Of a stretch of 64,000 nucleotides of DNA, positions 12,541 to 25,683 are shown one piece after another. The translations under genes and the position numbers were made by a program. Source of the stretch: Monosporascus cannonballus (taxonomy: Eukaryota > Ascomycota > Sordariomycetes > Xylariales); the NCBI GenBank assembly GCA_004154925.1, contig QJNS01000070.1:124001-188000 (forward strand), read 5' to 3'. The notes beneath the pieces were generated by a model. That model was not told the DNA's origin. It saw only the letters and a program-made list of their open reading frames with translations, and did not search any database. The first letter of the stretch is position 1. The number at the start of each line of letters is the position of its first letter.

Positions 12541-15500
12541 TTCGTAACGTTATAATATCTTAAGTATATATTTAAAATATTTTCGGGGTTTTTACGTATT
12601 ATATTTGGCGGGCTAACCTTTTTATTTAATTAGATATTTACGTTACCCCCGGTTATCTCAGTAACAAACGATATCTTTTATTATTTATTTTTTTGTTCCT
12701 TTATTAGGTCCGGTAACGGCATTTAAACGTCGCCCGGTTCCCGGTTATATTACGGTTCTAATAAAAATATTAAAAATATATTATATATCTGTTAATATTT
12801 AATAAAAAAATTATTTTATACGTTTAAGAACTTATTTATTCCTTAATCGTAACCCGGAAATAAATAAATACAAATTTTATATTTTTAAATTTAAAATTCT
12901 TAATTAATAAATTTATTTATTATCCTAATTAAAATTTTATAAGCGTATAACGTTAATTATAATATTTTTTTAGGCTACCGCTACTTTTTCCTAATATTTA
13001 TATATTATTTAATAAATAACCGCTATTTTTTCGAAATATTTTTTAATTCCTTATATTTATTTTTTAAGTCTTTAAAGGAAATATTTTATTATCCTTAAAT
13101 AATACCCATATAAAGCTTTAAACGGAAAATAACTAATAAACGCGTTCCGCATATTATTATATATAAATTCCGTATTTCGTAATAACCTTATCTAATTATT
13201 TTAATATTTATTAACGTAATTACGGAAATAATATTTCAAAATTTAATAAATACATTTTATTTACTTATCGGTTTACAAATAATAAACGGTCGATATTTAT
13301 TATTTTATTTTTCGCTTTTTGCAAAATTCCGCCCAAAATTAATTCGTTAATAATTTATTTTTATCGTTAATAATTCTGGTTGGCATACCGAATTTGTATT
13401 TAACCTTATTATAAAATTATCGGGCCAGTTTAATTACGGTTAAAATTTTAACCGTAAGGATAAATAATTTTAATTTGGTAAAATGGTTAACGATTACCAG
13501 GATTACGTTATATTTAACCCGTTTAAACCTAGGCTTTTAGGAAATCCCGTAATAAAATTTAACAAGATTTCTTGGAAAAATTACTTAAATAACGACAAAA
13601 ATTATAATTATTTATATAATTTATAACGTAATTTTATTATGCCCTAATAATTCGGATATTACTTGGTATATTTTCGGATATCGTTCGCCATATTTTCTTA
13701 ATGGAAAATTTTAATTATTAATTTTAGCATATAAATATATTTCATATATTTTATCTTTAAATTATTATGGTATTAATTAATTAATTATTTTTATAAAACG
13801 TTTTATAATAGGATTACGAATTTATCTCGATAATATAAAACCTTATTTAAATCCAAAAAATATCCTTTTTTTATTTCGGCTTAATATTTAATTATCCGTA
13901 TTAATTTTATAATATTTAAATCCTTAATTTACAACTTTCGAATTTAATCATAAAATTATCGGATAACTTTCGGTTAAAATGCCGTTTTATTTTTGGCCAG
14001 CTTTTTCGCCAAAAAACATAAAACATATTAATTATAAATAATAACCTTAATATTAATTTTGTTTTCCTTAAATTCCTCGGAATCCAATCGTAATACGGTT
14101 GCAATTTACGGTTATTATTATTTAATCGTTAATCGTATTATTATTATAATTCGTACTTATATTATTATTTGCAAACGATAAATTCGGCAAATATATAGTT
14201 TTTTCTTTTTCTTTTTTTTTCGAAAACTTTTTATAATCATATAACAAAACTTTTCCGCTTTTTTTACGCAAATAATAATTATTTAAATTTCCGTTACCTA
14301 AATTCTGTTAGGAAATTTTGTAATAAACGAATTTTACATTATTTTTATAAAGCCTTTTGCTTTTTTATAATACTTTAAATCGCGTTATATATTTATAACC
14401 GTTTTCCGTACGTTTTTTGGCATATTATTCGTAAATCCGAATTTTTTAAATAACGTAAGGATTACGTTTTTATATGCGATTTCCCTTAATATATAATCCG
14501 GACGTCTAAATAGCCTATTTGCCGGATTAACGGCGCCCGGTTAGTATTAAATCTTAAAATTAAATTACGTAAAGTAATAAATTTATCGGGTTAACTTTTT
14601 CCTAAGATTACGCGCTAACGCTTTTATTATGTTTTTTAACGTTATATAATCAATAAATATTAAAAAATTCTTTTTCATATTTTTAAGATATTACCGCCAA
14701 TATTTTAGGTTTTTTATAATCGCCAATAATTCTTATTATTTTATAATTTACTATTTTTCGGTTGCACTTAATTTTCGCAATTAATATGCAATTAAATATT
14801 AATATTTTCCGTATTTCTATAAAGATATCCTTAATATAGCTTTTACCAAAACGTTTATTTTAATCCTAATAGTTTTGGTATTATCTTAATATTAGAAGAT
14901 AATCGCCGATTAAAAAATATCTTTTAAGCTTTGGAACGCCTTTTTAACCTTTTTAAGCCATTTAAATTTTGTTATTTTACTTTTATTTTACGTCCTTTTT
15001 AAAAGCTTAATAATAAGTTCGGTAATACGTAACTAATAGGCGATAAATTTCCGATAAAAATTTACAAATCTTAAAAATATTTAAATATTATAAATTAATT
15101 TTAACTTTAATTACGTTTTAATAACATTAACCCGTTAACGGTCCATTTTCAAATTATCGGTATTAATTATAAATCTTAAATTTTTTTTTGAAAAATTCGT
15201 ATTTAAATATTTTAATAAATAATTAATATTATAATAGCTGTTCGTAAATTAATTGGAAATATTTTATATATTTTTTTTCGTTATCCGAATAAATAATTAT
15301 ATTATTTAAATATATTATATATATATAATTAATTAATTTAATTAATACTTTATATATATAAGCCTAAAACATAATTAACGCGTTAATAAGGCTAAATAAT
15401 ATAACCGTATATTCGAACTGTTCGTACCGTATTTAAAAAATAACTTTTTACTAATTGCTTTTTTTAATTTAATATGGTAATAAATATCCTTATAATTAAT

Positions 15501-16200
15501 TTTCGAAAATATGTTAATTAACTTTAGGCAATTTATTATTTTTAAAATCAAAAATTACAAATATTAATTTTTTATCGTTATCCGATTTAATCCTTTATAA
15601 TTAACGTATAATTGGAAACTGCCGTTTTTTTTAAGCATAAATAATATTAATACCTTTACGTCCGTTTTCGAATAATATATCCGGTTTACTTTTAAATTTT
15701 TTCAGATATATTTTTCGAATATTTTCCTTTAAGTTTTTAAAATAAAGTAAATTAAGCCGAATAAGGGCGTTTTCCCTAGGATTAAATTTATTATATATTC
15801 CGCCCTTAATAATTAAAATATTTTTTTTGTTATTTGTTCGGAATATATTCGCCGGAAATTCTTTAAATATACAAAAAGATCGGTTATTTTTTATTTTTAT
15901 TATTTCCCGAATTCCGAAATACTTAATTTTTCGGCTAAACTTATTAAATTAATAATATAAATTTGCTTACCGGAAAATATTAAGTTTACGATTTTTTATT
16001 TATAAACTTTTTAAAATAATCCGTATAATTATTAATATATAATTATATTTAATAAAATTTTTAATTTATTTATTCCGGGTTTAAATAATAAGATATCGGG
16101 CGTTTTTTTGATTACGGCATATTATAAAATAAATTTACTTAAACTTTCGTTCGTTCTTATTATTATTTATTATATTAACAAAAATCTTGTAAACTTTATA
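12541..16200 (-). pseudogene. Y pol: RT, RNase H, integrase, chromodomain
   Basis: Reverse transcriptase spans about 15680-14880 on the minus strand. Its catalytic box decayed to YLNNIIIYSDN (15270-15325). RNase H follows, then integrase from about 13980. The integrase shows MANDIRKY (13678-13697), a CPxCxG-like zinc ligand pair with one Cys lost, FITGFPK at the start of the core (13534-13573), and a degenerate HPQTDGQTER block with NNMRNA downstream (13110-13320). A chromodomain lies at about 12540-12720 with the frame YLIK-KG-PAKYNT-KP, where every dash is a Trp or Glu codon turned into a stop or changed. It is inactive. Family assignment to Ty3/Gypsy chromoviruses is firm; exact domain edges are not. 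Confidence 0.8.
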
Positions 16201-17809
16201 ATATTTAATATACGTGCCGTTAACGCCGATAAAATTTAAAATATTTACGGAAATTAGTTAAAAGTTAAATTTCTTTGTTAACCTTTTATTTATAATATTT
16301 ATTTATGTTCCAATATTCATATTTACTTATATTGCTATATCTTTCGTACTTTTCTTAATAAATGCCCTTTTTTAAAAAGCGGCTTTATTCCAATTATTTT
16401 ACAGTTATTAACCGAAATAAACTGGACGTATACGCTTATTCCGGCTTTTTTTTAGGTTTACGTTTAAGGATTAATTTAATTTATCGTTATACATTATAAC
16501 GTTTTATACGGTTTTCGGAAATTTATTTCCGTATGGCTAGGATAATAAAAATTTCGTCTTTTTTTGGATTTATAATTTACGCTTTTATGGCCTAGTTTTT
16601 TACAATTATAATATTTAAATAAACCCTTATAAAAATTAAGGATATTAAGTTATACAGATTTATTCCGATCGGAATTAAATCGGCGATTATTTGCTTTCCG
16701 AATATGAAAACGTTCGTAATCCTTATTATTCCTATATGGCACTTTTAATTTATTTTAAAAATCTTTTTTTTCGAAAGCATTAAAATAAGATCGTTTATTT
16801 TTATTAGTATCTTTGGCGAAAGATAATCGGTTTTCCTTTGCTTTTTTTTAGGCGTCCTAATAACGCTTTACCTTATTTGCCATATTATTAATTCGTTTTA
16901 ACTTAACGTTTTTTCGTAATAAGGTATTTCGTAACCTTAATATTAATTTATAAAAATAATTAAAAATAAAACGTTTATTATCTTAATTGTTTTCCGGATT
17001 AAAAACATTCGTAAACTTTATTTTATAAATCAGAAATATCTATTTAACGTAAAAATTTAACGGTAATTAATCGGATCGTTATCGTAATTCCATAAATTAT
17101 TCCTTATATTCTTTATTAAGAAAATTAGGATTTACATAACTTTTCGTAATTAAAATAATTAAGCGTAACGCAGTATAATTACTAAACGTTCGTAATAAAA
17201 ACGTTTATATAACCTATAGCTTATTAAATGTAAATAAAGGCATTTCGCCTTAACTTTTCGGCATAAGTTTCCGTAATAACTTTTATTTAATCTTTTTTCT
17301 TTAATCGATGCGCATTCGGAAAATTTCTAATAATTATAATGTAATATTTATTTATCGCCTTGAAGTTTTTGCGACGATATCGTAATTAATTTATAAAGCT
17401 TTATTTTTTTAGCTTATATTATTACCTATTATTCGGCTAGCTGTCGGAATAATTCCGAATATTATTTGTTTTATTAATAAATAATTTCCAAAATTTAATT
17501 ATTACTAAAGGGTTTAACCTTTTTTTGCTTTGAATTCCGGGACGCGTTTATTATGTTACGCCCGTTTTCCAATTATTTAGCTAACGGTTATCGGGACGTA
17601 TCCTTATTATATATATAAGGGGATTTAGGATTCCGGGAACCATAGTCCTTTACCCGTTAGGGCTCCGTTATAAGTTTTTTTGCCTATTTCCGTACCGTAA
17701 TTAATCGTTCGTTGGTTAGGTTCCGATCGGCGGTTTTTTCGACTAATAACTTAGGTTCGTTTTGTAATCGGCAAATTTTGCTTCTGGTAATTATCGCGTT
17801 ATTTTCCAT
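16201..17809 (-). pseudogene. Y gag
   Basis: The frame starts at an ATG on the minus strand (17809-17807) as MENNAIITRSKICRLQNEP, only 15 bases after the 5' LTR. A zinc knuckle of the CX2CX4HX4C type lies near 16614-16570. It reads YYNCKKLGHKSVNY, with the first and last Cys turned to Tyr by TGT-to-TAT changes. Gag forms the particle and binds RNA through this knuckle. Several in-frame stops (TAG/TAA from TGG or CAA/CAG) break it. The X copy of the same gene lies at 18031-19655. Confidence 0.72.
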
Positions 17810-17824
17810 AATTAATAAAAATAT

Positions 17825-18030
17825 TGTAAAATAATGGATAGTTAAAAGTTAAATAAGGTAATCTCCGACAAGTCGTAAAGCGGATTCCAAAAAGTAAATA
17901 TATTATGTTATTTCCATCTGGCATTTTTTACTAGCTGCCAGATAGTGGATTTATATTAGTAAGTGGGTCGGTGGCTGATCGGTGGCTGGTCGGCTACTAG
18001 CCTTATCCTTATAGGGGCTGTATTCTTACA
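17825..18030 (-). repeat. 5' LTR of Y
   Basis: 206 bp, TGTAAAATAATGG to ATTCTTACA on the plus strand. It is followed immediately by the TTTAT duplication, then by sequence continuing the X gag. Confidence 0.87.
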
Positions 18031-19655
18031 TTTATTATATTAATAAGAATTTCGTAAACCTTATAATATTTGATATATATGCCGTTAGCGCCGATAAGGC
18101 TCGGAATATTTACGAAAATTAATTAAAGGTTAAGCTTTTTCGCTAATTTTCTGCTTACAATATTTACTTATATTTCGGTATCTATATTTATTTATATTAT
18201 TAAATTTCCCGTACTTTTTTTTAATTAATATCTTTTCGTTAAAGGGCGGCTTTATTCCGATTATTTTGTAATTATTAGCCGAAATAGATTAAACGTATAT
18301 ACTTATTCCGGTCTTTTTTTTACGTTTACGTCTAGGGATTAATTTAATTTATCGTTATACATTATAACGTTTTATACGGTTTTCGAAAATCGGTTTCCGC
18401 ATAGCCGGGATAGCTGGGTTTTTTTGGATTTGTAATTTATGTTTTTATAGCCTAGCTTGTTACAGTTATAATATTTAAGTGGGCCGTTATAAAAATTAAA
18501 GGTATTAAATTATATAGATTTATTTCGATCGGAATTAAATCGATAATTATCTGCCTTCCGAAAATAAGAATATTTGCGGTCTTTATTATTTTTATTAATG
18601 TTTTTAGCAGAAAATAATTAGTTTTTTTTTCGTTTTTTTCTAGAAGTTCTGGTAATGCTTTGTTTTATTTGTTACATTATTAATTTGTTTTAACTGAACG
18701 ATTTTTCGTTATGAAATATTTCTTACCCTTAATATTAATTTATAAAAATAATTAAAAGCAACATATCTTTTATTTTAATTATTTTCCGAATTAAAAATGT
18801 CCGTCAGCTTTACTTTATAAATTAAAAGCCTTTATTTAACGTTAAAGTTTAACGACGATTAATTAACTTATTATCATAATTCTATAAATTATTTCTTATA
18901 TTCCTTATTAAAAACTTTAGGATTTGCGTAATTTCGTCTAATAAAAATCTATAAACTTTTTATTTTTAATTTTTTTTTCGTAATTAAAATAATTAAGCAT
19001 AACGCAGTATAATTACTAAACGTTCGTAATAAAAACATTTTATAGCCTATGGCCTATTAAATATAAATAAAGGTATTTCGCCTTAACATTTTGGCGTAAA
19101 TTTCTATAACAGTTTTTATTTAATCTTTTTTTAATCGACGTACGTTCTGAAAATTTCGAGCAATTATAACGCGGTATTTATTTATTGCTCTTAGGTTGTG
19201 TAACGATATCGTAATTAATTTATAAAATTTTACTTTTTTAATTTATGTTATTATTCATTATTTAACTAATTATTAAAATAATTTCGAATATTATTCGTTT
19301 TGTTAACAGATAATCTTTAAAATCTGGGTATTATTAAGGTGTTTAACCCTTTTTTACTTTGAATTCCGAAACGCGGTTATTATACTGCGTCCGTTTTCCG
19401 ACCGTTTAATAAACGGTTATTAGAACGTATCCTTATTATATATATAAAGTAATTAAAGATTTCGGAGATTGTGGCCTTTTGCTCGTTAAAGCTTCGTTAT
19501 AACCTTTTTCGCTTATTTTCGTATCGTAATCGATCGTTCGTCGATTAGGTTCTGATCGGCAGTTTTTTCGATTAGTAATCTAGGTTTATTTTGTAATCGA
19601 CAAGCTTTATTTTTAATAATTATTACGTTATTTTTTATAATAAAGTTAGAAAGAT
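18031..19655 (-). pseudogene. X gag, start codon lost
   Basis: Co-linear with the Y gag over its whole length. The start position corresponds to ATA (19638-19636) instead of ATG, a G-to-A change in the coding strand, so even the start is destroyed. The leader between the LTR and this start is 17 bases. The zinc-knuckle region is recognisable by alignment to Y. The reading ends at the TTTAT duplication at 18031-18035, where Y is inserted; the continuation is at 10659 and below. Confidence 0.72.
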
Positions 19656-19861
19656 TATAAAATAATAAATAATTATAAGCTAAATAAGGTGATTTTCGAC
19701 CAGTCGTAAAGCAAATTCTAAGAAGTAAATGTATTAGGTTATTTCTATTTGGCGTTTTCCACTAATTGCTAAATGGTGGATTTATGCTAGTACGTAGATC
19801 GGTGGCTGATCGGTAGCTGGTCGGCTACTAGCCTTATCCTTATAAGGGCTGTATTCTTACA
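19656..19861 (-). repeat. 5' LTR of X
   Basis: 206 bp. The opening is decayed to TATAAAATAATAAATAATT, but the end GGGCTGTATTCTTACA is intact. Followed by the target duplication GTATA, then W coding sequence. Confidence 0.86.
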
Positions 19862-20276
19862 GTATAGTTGTAAAGTTCCGTCTTTTACTAGTTGTAATAT
19901 CTGGATACGTCGTTTAAGAATTTTTAAGTTGTAATTTTCTTTGCAACTTAAAATGTTTACTTGGATATTTTCTTTTCGCTTAATATGAGAGATTTTGAAG
20001 TTAAATTCGGATAAGAATTTCATTTATTCTTTTAGTTATTTATTTAATTTTCCAATCGTTATAAATTTTATTAATTTTTTATAATCGGAATAAATATTAA
20101 ATGGTTTTTTAATTTCGTTAAAAAAACAGCTTTAATTTTTAAAATGCTTTAATAATTGCTAGTAATTCTTTGTCGTACATCTGATATCGAAGTTTTGGGT
20201 TTTGAAGAGCTTTAGAATAATAAACTACTAGGTATTCTTTTTTATCTTTCTTTTGCTGCTTGAGTACGGCGCCCAG
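19862..20276 (-). pseudogene. W RNase H domain
   Basis: On the minus strand the frame reads LGAVLKQQKKDKKEYL, then YYSKALQNPKLRY and YDKELLAIIKAF. After a decayed stretch come FLSEFNFKISHIKRKENIQ and LSCKEN. These are the successive blocks of a Ty3/Gypsy RNase H: the final Asp-Ala-Ser region lies just upstream, followed by the YxxxDKELLAI helix and the KxxxxADxLSR tail. The protein cleaves the RNA strand of the RNA-DNA hybrid. Three TAA stops and lost residues show RIP. It is cut at the upstream side by Z (CCCAG at 20272-20276) and at the downstream side by X (GTATA). Confidence 0.85.
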
Positions 20277-20466
20277 TGTTACAGGCTAGAGCCTATAGGG
20301 CAGCTCGGGCTTACGGAGCGAGCTCCTTAGCCCGAGTTCACCCATATGTATATGAGAAGCAGCCACCTCGCTGGTGGCTAGCGGTTTCTCCCTTTCCCTT
20401 CTTACCTTAAATATAAACCTTTATTGGGCCGTACCTTTATTTAACTTACGTATCGTACCCGTTACA
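20277..20466 (+). repeat. 5' LTR of Z, with two hairpins
   Basis: 190 bp from TGTTACAGGC to CCCGTTACA. It contains a nested hairpin at 20304-20336: CTCGGGCT pairs with AGCCCGAG, and inside it GGAGC pairs with GCTCC. A second at 20361-20379 pairs AGCCACC with GGTGGCT. The hairpins may matter for the transcript, or may be protected by chance; that is inference. Confidence 0.88.
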
Positions 20467-22700
20467 TATATTTAAGGTTATATTTTATTATAGCTTTTAA
20501 GAAATTAAATAAAAGCGAAACGTTTCCCAAAAATATATTAGTTACGGATAATAAGCTAAAAAAGATTTTATAACGAAATAATTACAATATAATATAACTG
20601 ACGAAATTATAAATAAATTTACGATATTAATTTCGTCCGAAATTATTAAGGAAAATTTATAACATTAATTATTCGTAAATATATTTTAAAAGTTTAATAT
20701 ATAATAAAAAAATTTATTAAGCTAGTTTTTAGCCGTAACAAAATAATAAGTAATTTATTTAATTAGATAATAAAAATAAAAAAAATACTTTTTTATAAAA
20801 ACGGAACAAAAAGGCCCTTATAAAATAGGACCCGCCTTATTAAGGACTTACGGTAAGCCCGCCGCTTAATAACGCGTTTATAAAAGCAAACCGTAAATTT
20901 ATAAAATAACTTTTATAAAACGAAAAATAAAAAACGTTTTGTTTATTTTTCCCTATATTTCCTACGAAAATAACGGAAAACCGGTTTATATCCGGTTTTT
21001 TATAATAATTTACTTAAATATTATAATATTTATATTTACCGAAAAATAATTATAATTTAATTATTAATTCAAAATTAAAAAATTATAAAAGGATTTTAAC
21101 GTTAATAATTTGTTATATAAAAAAATAATTCGAAAATAAGCAGGCGGTATAATTCGTTAAAAAGTAATTATAACGCATAAAGTAAAATAATAATTAATAA
21201 TTTCAAAATTATTTATTTAATTTTGAACTTAAGTTAACCGAATATAATGGTTTAATATAATTCTTAATAATTAAAGTAATTTTTTTAAATATTAATATTA
21301 TTATATAATTCCGTAATACGTTAATTGGAAAAAATATATTTTACGACGATTATAATGGTTAAATACGTAAAATAAAAAAGATAATGAATTACTTAAAAAT
21401 TTGGTCCGATTGTTATATAAATAAAAAAACGATAACTTAATATTCCGATAAAAAAATAAAATAATTAACCAGTAATAATATGTCGGCTAAATTAATAAAT
21501 CGGCTTAAATAATAAACGTTTAAAAGGATATATTTATAACGGATATTATATAATTAATTATTTTAAATTTTAAATTTATAAATTAATAATAAGGTAATCG
21601 AAAAAACAGATCCGGGGGTAATTCGGGATAAGGCTTGGACAGCCGGCCTTATGCGAAATAATTTTCTGATAATAAGATAAAAATTCGAAAATAGAAAAAA
21701 TAATGTTTCCGTTATGCCGTTACGAACCATTTAAATTAGAAATACCTTAAATATAAATCTGCAAAACGGCCTTATCCGGCTAAGACGGAAATTATGGCAA
21801 TAAGTTCGCGGAATGCCGTTAACGGAAATAATAATTCGGATAACGAAAATTTAAAAAAAAAAATAATTTTTATTAAAATTTATTAATAAAAAAAGGACGT
21901 AATAAGGAAAAAATTCTAAAAAGTTAATAATAAATTAAATAATTTTTTTATATTAAACGTTTTAATTAATAATATTATATATATAAACGTTTAAATCAAT
22001 AATAAATATATTTATTATTTTGCATTTAATTAATAATTAATTTGCCATTTAAAATTATAATATATATTTATTATATTTTATTCGTAAAAATTAACGAAAT
22101 TTAATAAGTTTATAATAACCGCGATCCGAAAAATTATTTACGTTAATGTAAACTTAAACGGCGGCCTAAAACGAATATAAGGGTATATAATTAAAATTTT
22201 ATTTTATTTTTTTATTCTAGAAATACTTTAAATAAAATATAATAATATTTTATAGAAAATAAAATAACGGTTTATCTATTTCGCAAATAACGTTACCATA
22301 TTTATATTATGTAAAAAAAGATGGTTCGATAAATAACTTAAAAACTATTTAAAAAAACGGTTATAAAAATATAAAAAAGCCCGTTTAATAATGGCTATAA
22401 CCTTTACGGTAATAACGTAATAAAACCGCCGCAAAAAAATGGGACATAATTATTTATAATTTTTATAAAAGATATTAATAAGGCCTTAAAAATAAAGCCG
22501 TAATTAATTTCCAAAGATATAATAAAATATTTTTTAAAGAAATACGGAAATTTCGAAACCTTTTCGCAAATAACGAAAATTCGTTATTATTATTTTATCG
22601 TAATAATAATAACATAACGATAAACTTAGAAATAAATATTTCGGATTAAGAAAAAATAATTTTATAAAAACCCTTATATAAGATATTTAAAAAAAAGCTA
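20467..22700 (+). pseudogene. Z gag and protease region
   Basis: This occupies the position of gag and protease between the 5' LTR and the RT of Z. The sequence is so AT-rich and stop-laden that I could not place the zinc knuckle or protease motif with confidence. The assignment rests on position alone. Confidence 0.45.
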
Positions 22701-25560
22701 TTAATTTTACGTAAAATATTTATAAATTTATTCGATAAAAATTATATTTAAGTTAATAATTTTCTTATAAGTACCCCGGCATTAATCGCAAGGAAATTTA
22801 ACGGGGATTTACGGTTTTATATAGATTATAAGAAATTAAATAAGATTACAAAATAAAACCGTTACTTTTTTTGGTTAATAAAAGAAACGTTACGAATTTT
22901 ATTATAAGTTCGGTAATTTACGAAATTCGACGTTTAAACGGCCTTTTACCGGTTACGTATCCGTTAAAAAAACGAATAAAAAATTACGTTCCGTATATGT
23001 TTCGAGTTTTTCGAATGGCTGGTATATTTATTTGGCTTTAACGGTATACCGGTTATCTTTTAGTATTATATTAATATTACGTTAAAACGTTACTTTAATA
23101 ATTTTTGTTCCGCGTATATAGACAATATATTAATTTATTCGTCCGGTTTTTGAACCAATTATATGGCCAGAGTTATATTGGTATTCCGTTATTTAATAAA
23201 AGTAAAATTAAAACTGGATTTAAATAAATACAAATTCGTAATCCAAAAAATAAAATATTTAAAGTTTATTATCGAAATAAAAGTAAGTTTAAAAATTCAT
23301 TTTAAAAAAATAATCGTTATTCGGAAATAAAAGGTTTTTATTAATATAAAAAAGGTTAAAAGTTTTATCGGGTTCGCTAATTTTTACCGAACCTTTATAA
23401 AAAACTTTAGCAGGATAACAGTTTTCTTTTTATGATTAATTAAGAAAAAGATTTTTTTTTATTGGAAAAACAAAAAGTAAAAGGTTTTCGACCAATTTAA
23501 AAAGCTTTTTATTATAACGCTTATTTTTATATATTAAAATTCCGAAAAAAAATAATAGTAACAGTAAATTATTCCGGCTAAGTAATTATAAGGTATTTAT
23601 TTTAATTTGATTCGTTAAGGCGTTTACAACCAATTACGTATTTCTTAAAAAATTTATTATTAATTAAATATAATTATAAGATATATAATAAAAAGTTATT
23701 AATTATTATTAAAACGTTAGCGGAATAAAAAAAGTTTTAAGAATTAATTAGCTTTTTTACGATTTTAATAAATTACGTAAACTTCTAATATTTTATAAAT
23801 ATTTATAAGCTTATTAAAAGTTAAATACGATAAATTAATTTTTTATCCGCTTTTAATTTCGTATTTAAATATTATTTTAACAAATTAATAAATTAACCGG
23901 ATTTTATGTTTTGCAAATTATAAAATGTATTTCGTAACGAAAAAGATATTAAGTTTAAAAAACGGGTAATTTGGTTAATTAAGAAAAAAATAATTATTTA
24001 ATAAACCGACGCGGATTTAAGATATCTTAATGGCCGTAATTTATTTAAAGTAAAGTAATAATAAACGACCGGTTATATTTCTTAATAAAAAATATTTTTC
24101 GAAAAAATCTTTTAAAAAATAAAATTTAAAAGTTATTAAGAATAAAACCTTAAATGTAGCATATGCCGCCGTAGCCCAGAAATTACGTAATTTCCTCCTA
24201 ATTATAAATACGATAACAGGTTTTATAACGGAATATTTTTTCGACCTTAAAGGTTTTTTTTAATTTAAAAAACGTATTTAAATCCTTATTTAGGAGCCGT
24301 TTTAAACGTTATTAATTTAACGGGTATGCGATTTCCATATTACCGGCCACCCAGAAAAAAACGTTACGTTAATAATATTAATCCATAATTATTACTGGCC
24401 GGAATATGCTTAGAATATACGCCGTTTTTGCCGTAATTACGATATATATAATAGGTCGTATATATAAAAAAAATAGAAAAAAAGGTTATAGTGGCCTTTA
24501 TTTATTTTAAACCGATTTTATTTAAATTTTTCGATAAATTTTATAATCGATTTACCGATAATATAAAAAGGGGACCCCCGTTTGTTTATGGTATTTTATA
24601 ATCGTTTAACGAAAATAATTATTTTAAAGCCAATACTTAATATAAATACGAAAGTATACGTTTAACGTTTTATTATTTATTATTAAAAATATTACGGTTT
24701 TCTTAAAAAATTAATATCCGATAAAAGGAATAATTAAACGAATAAATTCTGGACTTATTTATACGATTTAATAAATATATAATAATAATTTAAAATATTT
24801 TTTTATTTTTAAATAAATAGAATTACGGAAAAAATTAATTAAAAAACTTTCGCATATTTATATTATTTTATAAATTACGTATAATTTAATTAAGTCGAAT
24901 TTTTACGGGCAATATAATTAATTTTTAATAAAAAAATTTTTCGTTAAAAGTAAACCTTTTTTTAATTTATAAATACGGTATAAAATTTATTAACGAAATA
25001 TTAATAACTCCTTAATTAATTTCCAAAATTAAAAAAATTATTAATTTTGTTAAAAAGTTACGAAAAAATACAGAATTTATATAAGTTATTATAACGTCGG
25101 TATAAGCCCGGATAAAATAATTAATTAATATTTTTAAAACAGAAATATTATATATTAAACTAAAAAATTTAATATAATTAAATTTTAGAAACGTAATTAT
25201 TTTATAATTATTCAAAAAATTATTTTAAATATACCTTAAATATAAGGTTATTACGATTACGCCGCATAATACCGTAAAATTAAAATATACCGTTAAAAAT
25301 ATATCCGAAATTCGATATAAACTTTTTAAAATTAATAATAAAAAATCCGTTATTTAGCCAGATTTTAAATAATAATTAACCGTTACCGATATTATTAAAA
25401 ATAAATATATAATAAAATACATATTAAAAGTTAAAAATAAATGCATAAACCGCGGTCGCCGAGAAAAACCATTCGTAAAATAGGCAGGTTACGCCGAACT
25501 AATATAAAAATTATATAATAATTTCGAAAATATAATTATTTTTAATAATTTCGAAAGATT
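22701..25560 (+). pseudogene. Z pol: RT, RNase H, integrase, chromodomain
   Basis: RT begins near 22780: DLRF-IDYKKLNKIT, then FDV-TAFYRLRI, IPVIFQYYINITL and the catalytic box YIDNILIYS (about 23115-23145), one Asp changed from YIDDILIYS. FANFYRTFIKNF (about 23370) opens the connection. RNase H shows YDKELL-like YNKKLLIIIKTLAE near 23685. Integrase shows the zinc-binding HITGHPEKN (about 24340), YYWPEYA and decayed Cys ligands. A chromodomain at about 25400-25560 reads YILKVKNKCINRGRREK then VK-AGYAEL, with the Trp codon now TAG. Order is RT, RNase H, integrase, chromodomain, as in Ty3/Gypsy chromoviruses. Multiple stops: inactive. Confidence 0.8.
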
Positions 25561-25683
25561 ATTAGGAAATAAAAACGGGATCGGCGAAAACATAAGGGCA
25601 CAAATAAGGATAAAAAAATATAAATAAAGCCGCCGCCGCCTTGCCGCAGTTTCGTTATTCTTTAAGGGCGAAAAAAGGGGTAA

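Larger units (their letters stand above)
10660..18030 (-). mobile_element. Element Y: complete chromovirus nested in X
   Basis: The two 206-bp LTRs (10660-10865 and 17825-18030) and the target duplications TTTAT at 10655-10659 and 18031-18035 define a complete 7371-bp minus-strand element. Its LTRs and internal region are the same family as X, so the element inserted into a relative of itself, at the gag-pol boundary. Order on the minus strand is LTR, gag, RT, RNase H, integrase, chromodomain, 3' region, LTR. It is RIP-mutated, but its gag start codon survives, unlike that of X. Confidence 0.88.
5159..19861 (-). mobile_element. Element X: chromovirus with 206-bp LTRs, interrupted by Y
   Basis: X is bounded by 206-bp LTRs at 5159-5364 (3') and 19656-19861 (5') and by identical 5-bp target duplications, GTATA at 5154-5158 and 19862-19866. 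It sits in the RNase H-integrase linker of W. Its gag (18031-19655) is separated from its pol (5365-10659) by Y. The join can be checked because the uninterrupted Y sequence reads straight through the same point. X is on the minus strand and heavily RIP-mutated. Confidence 0.88.
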
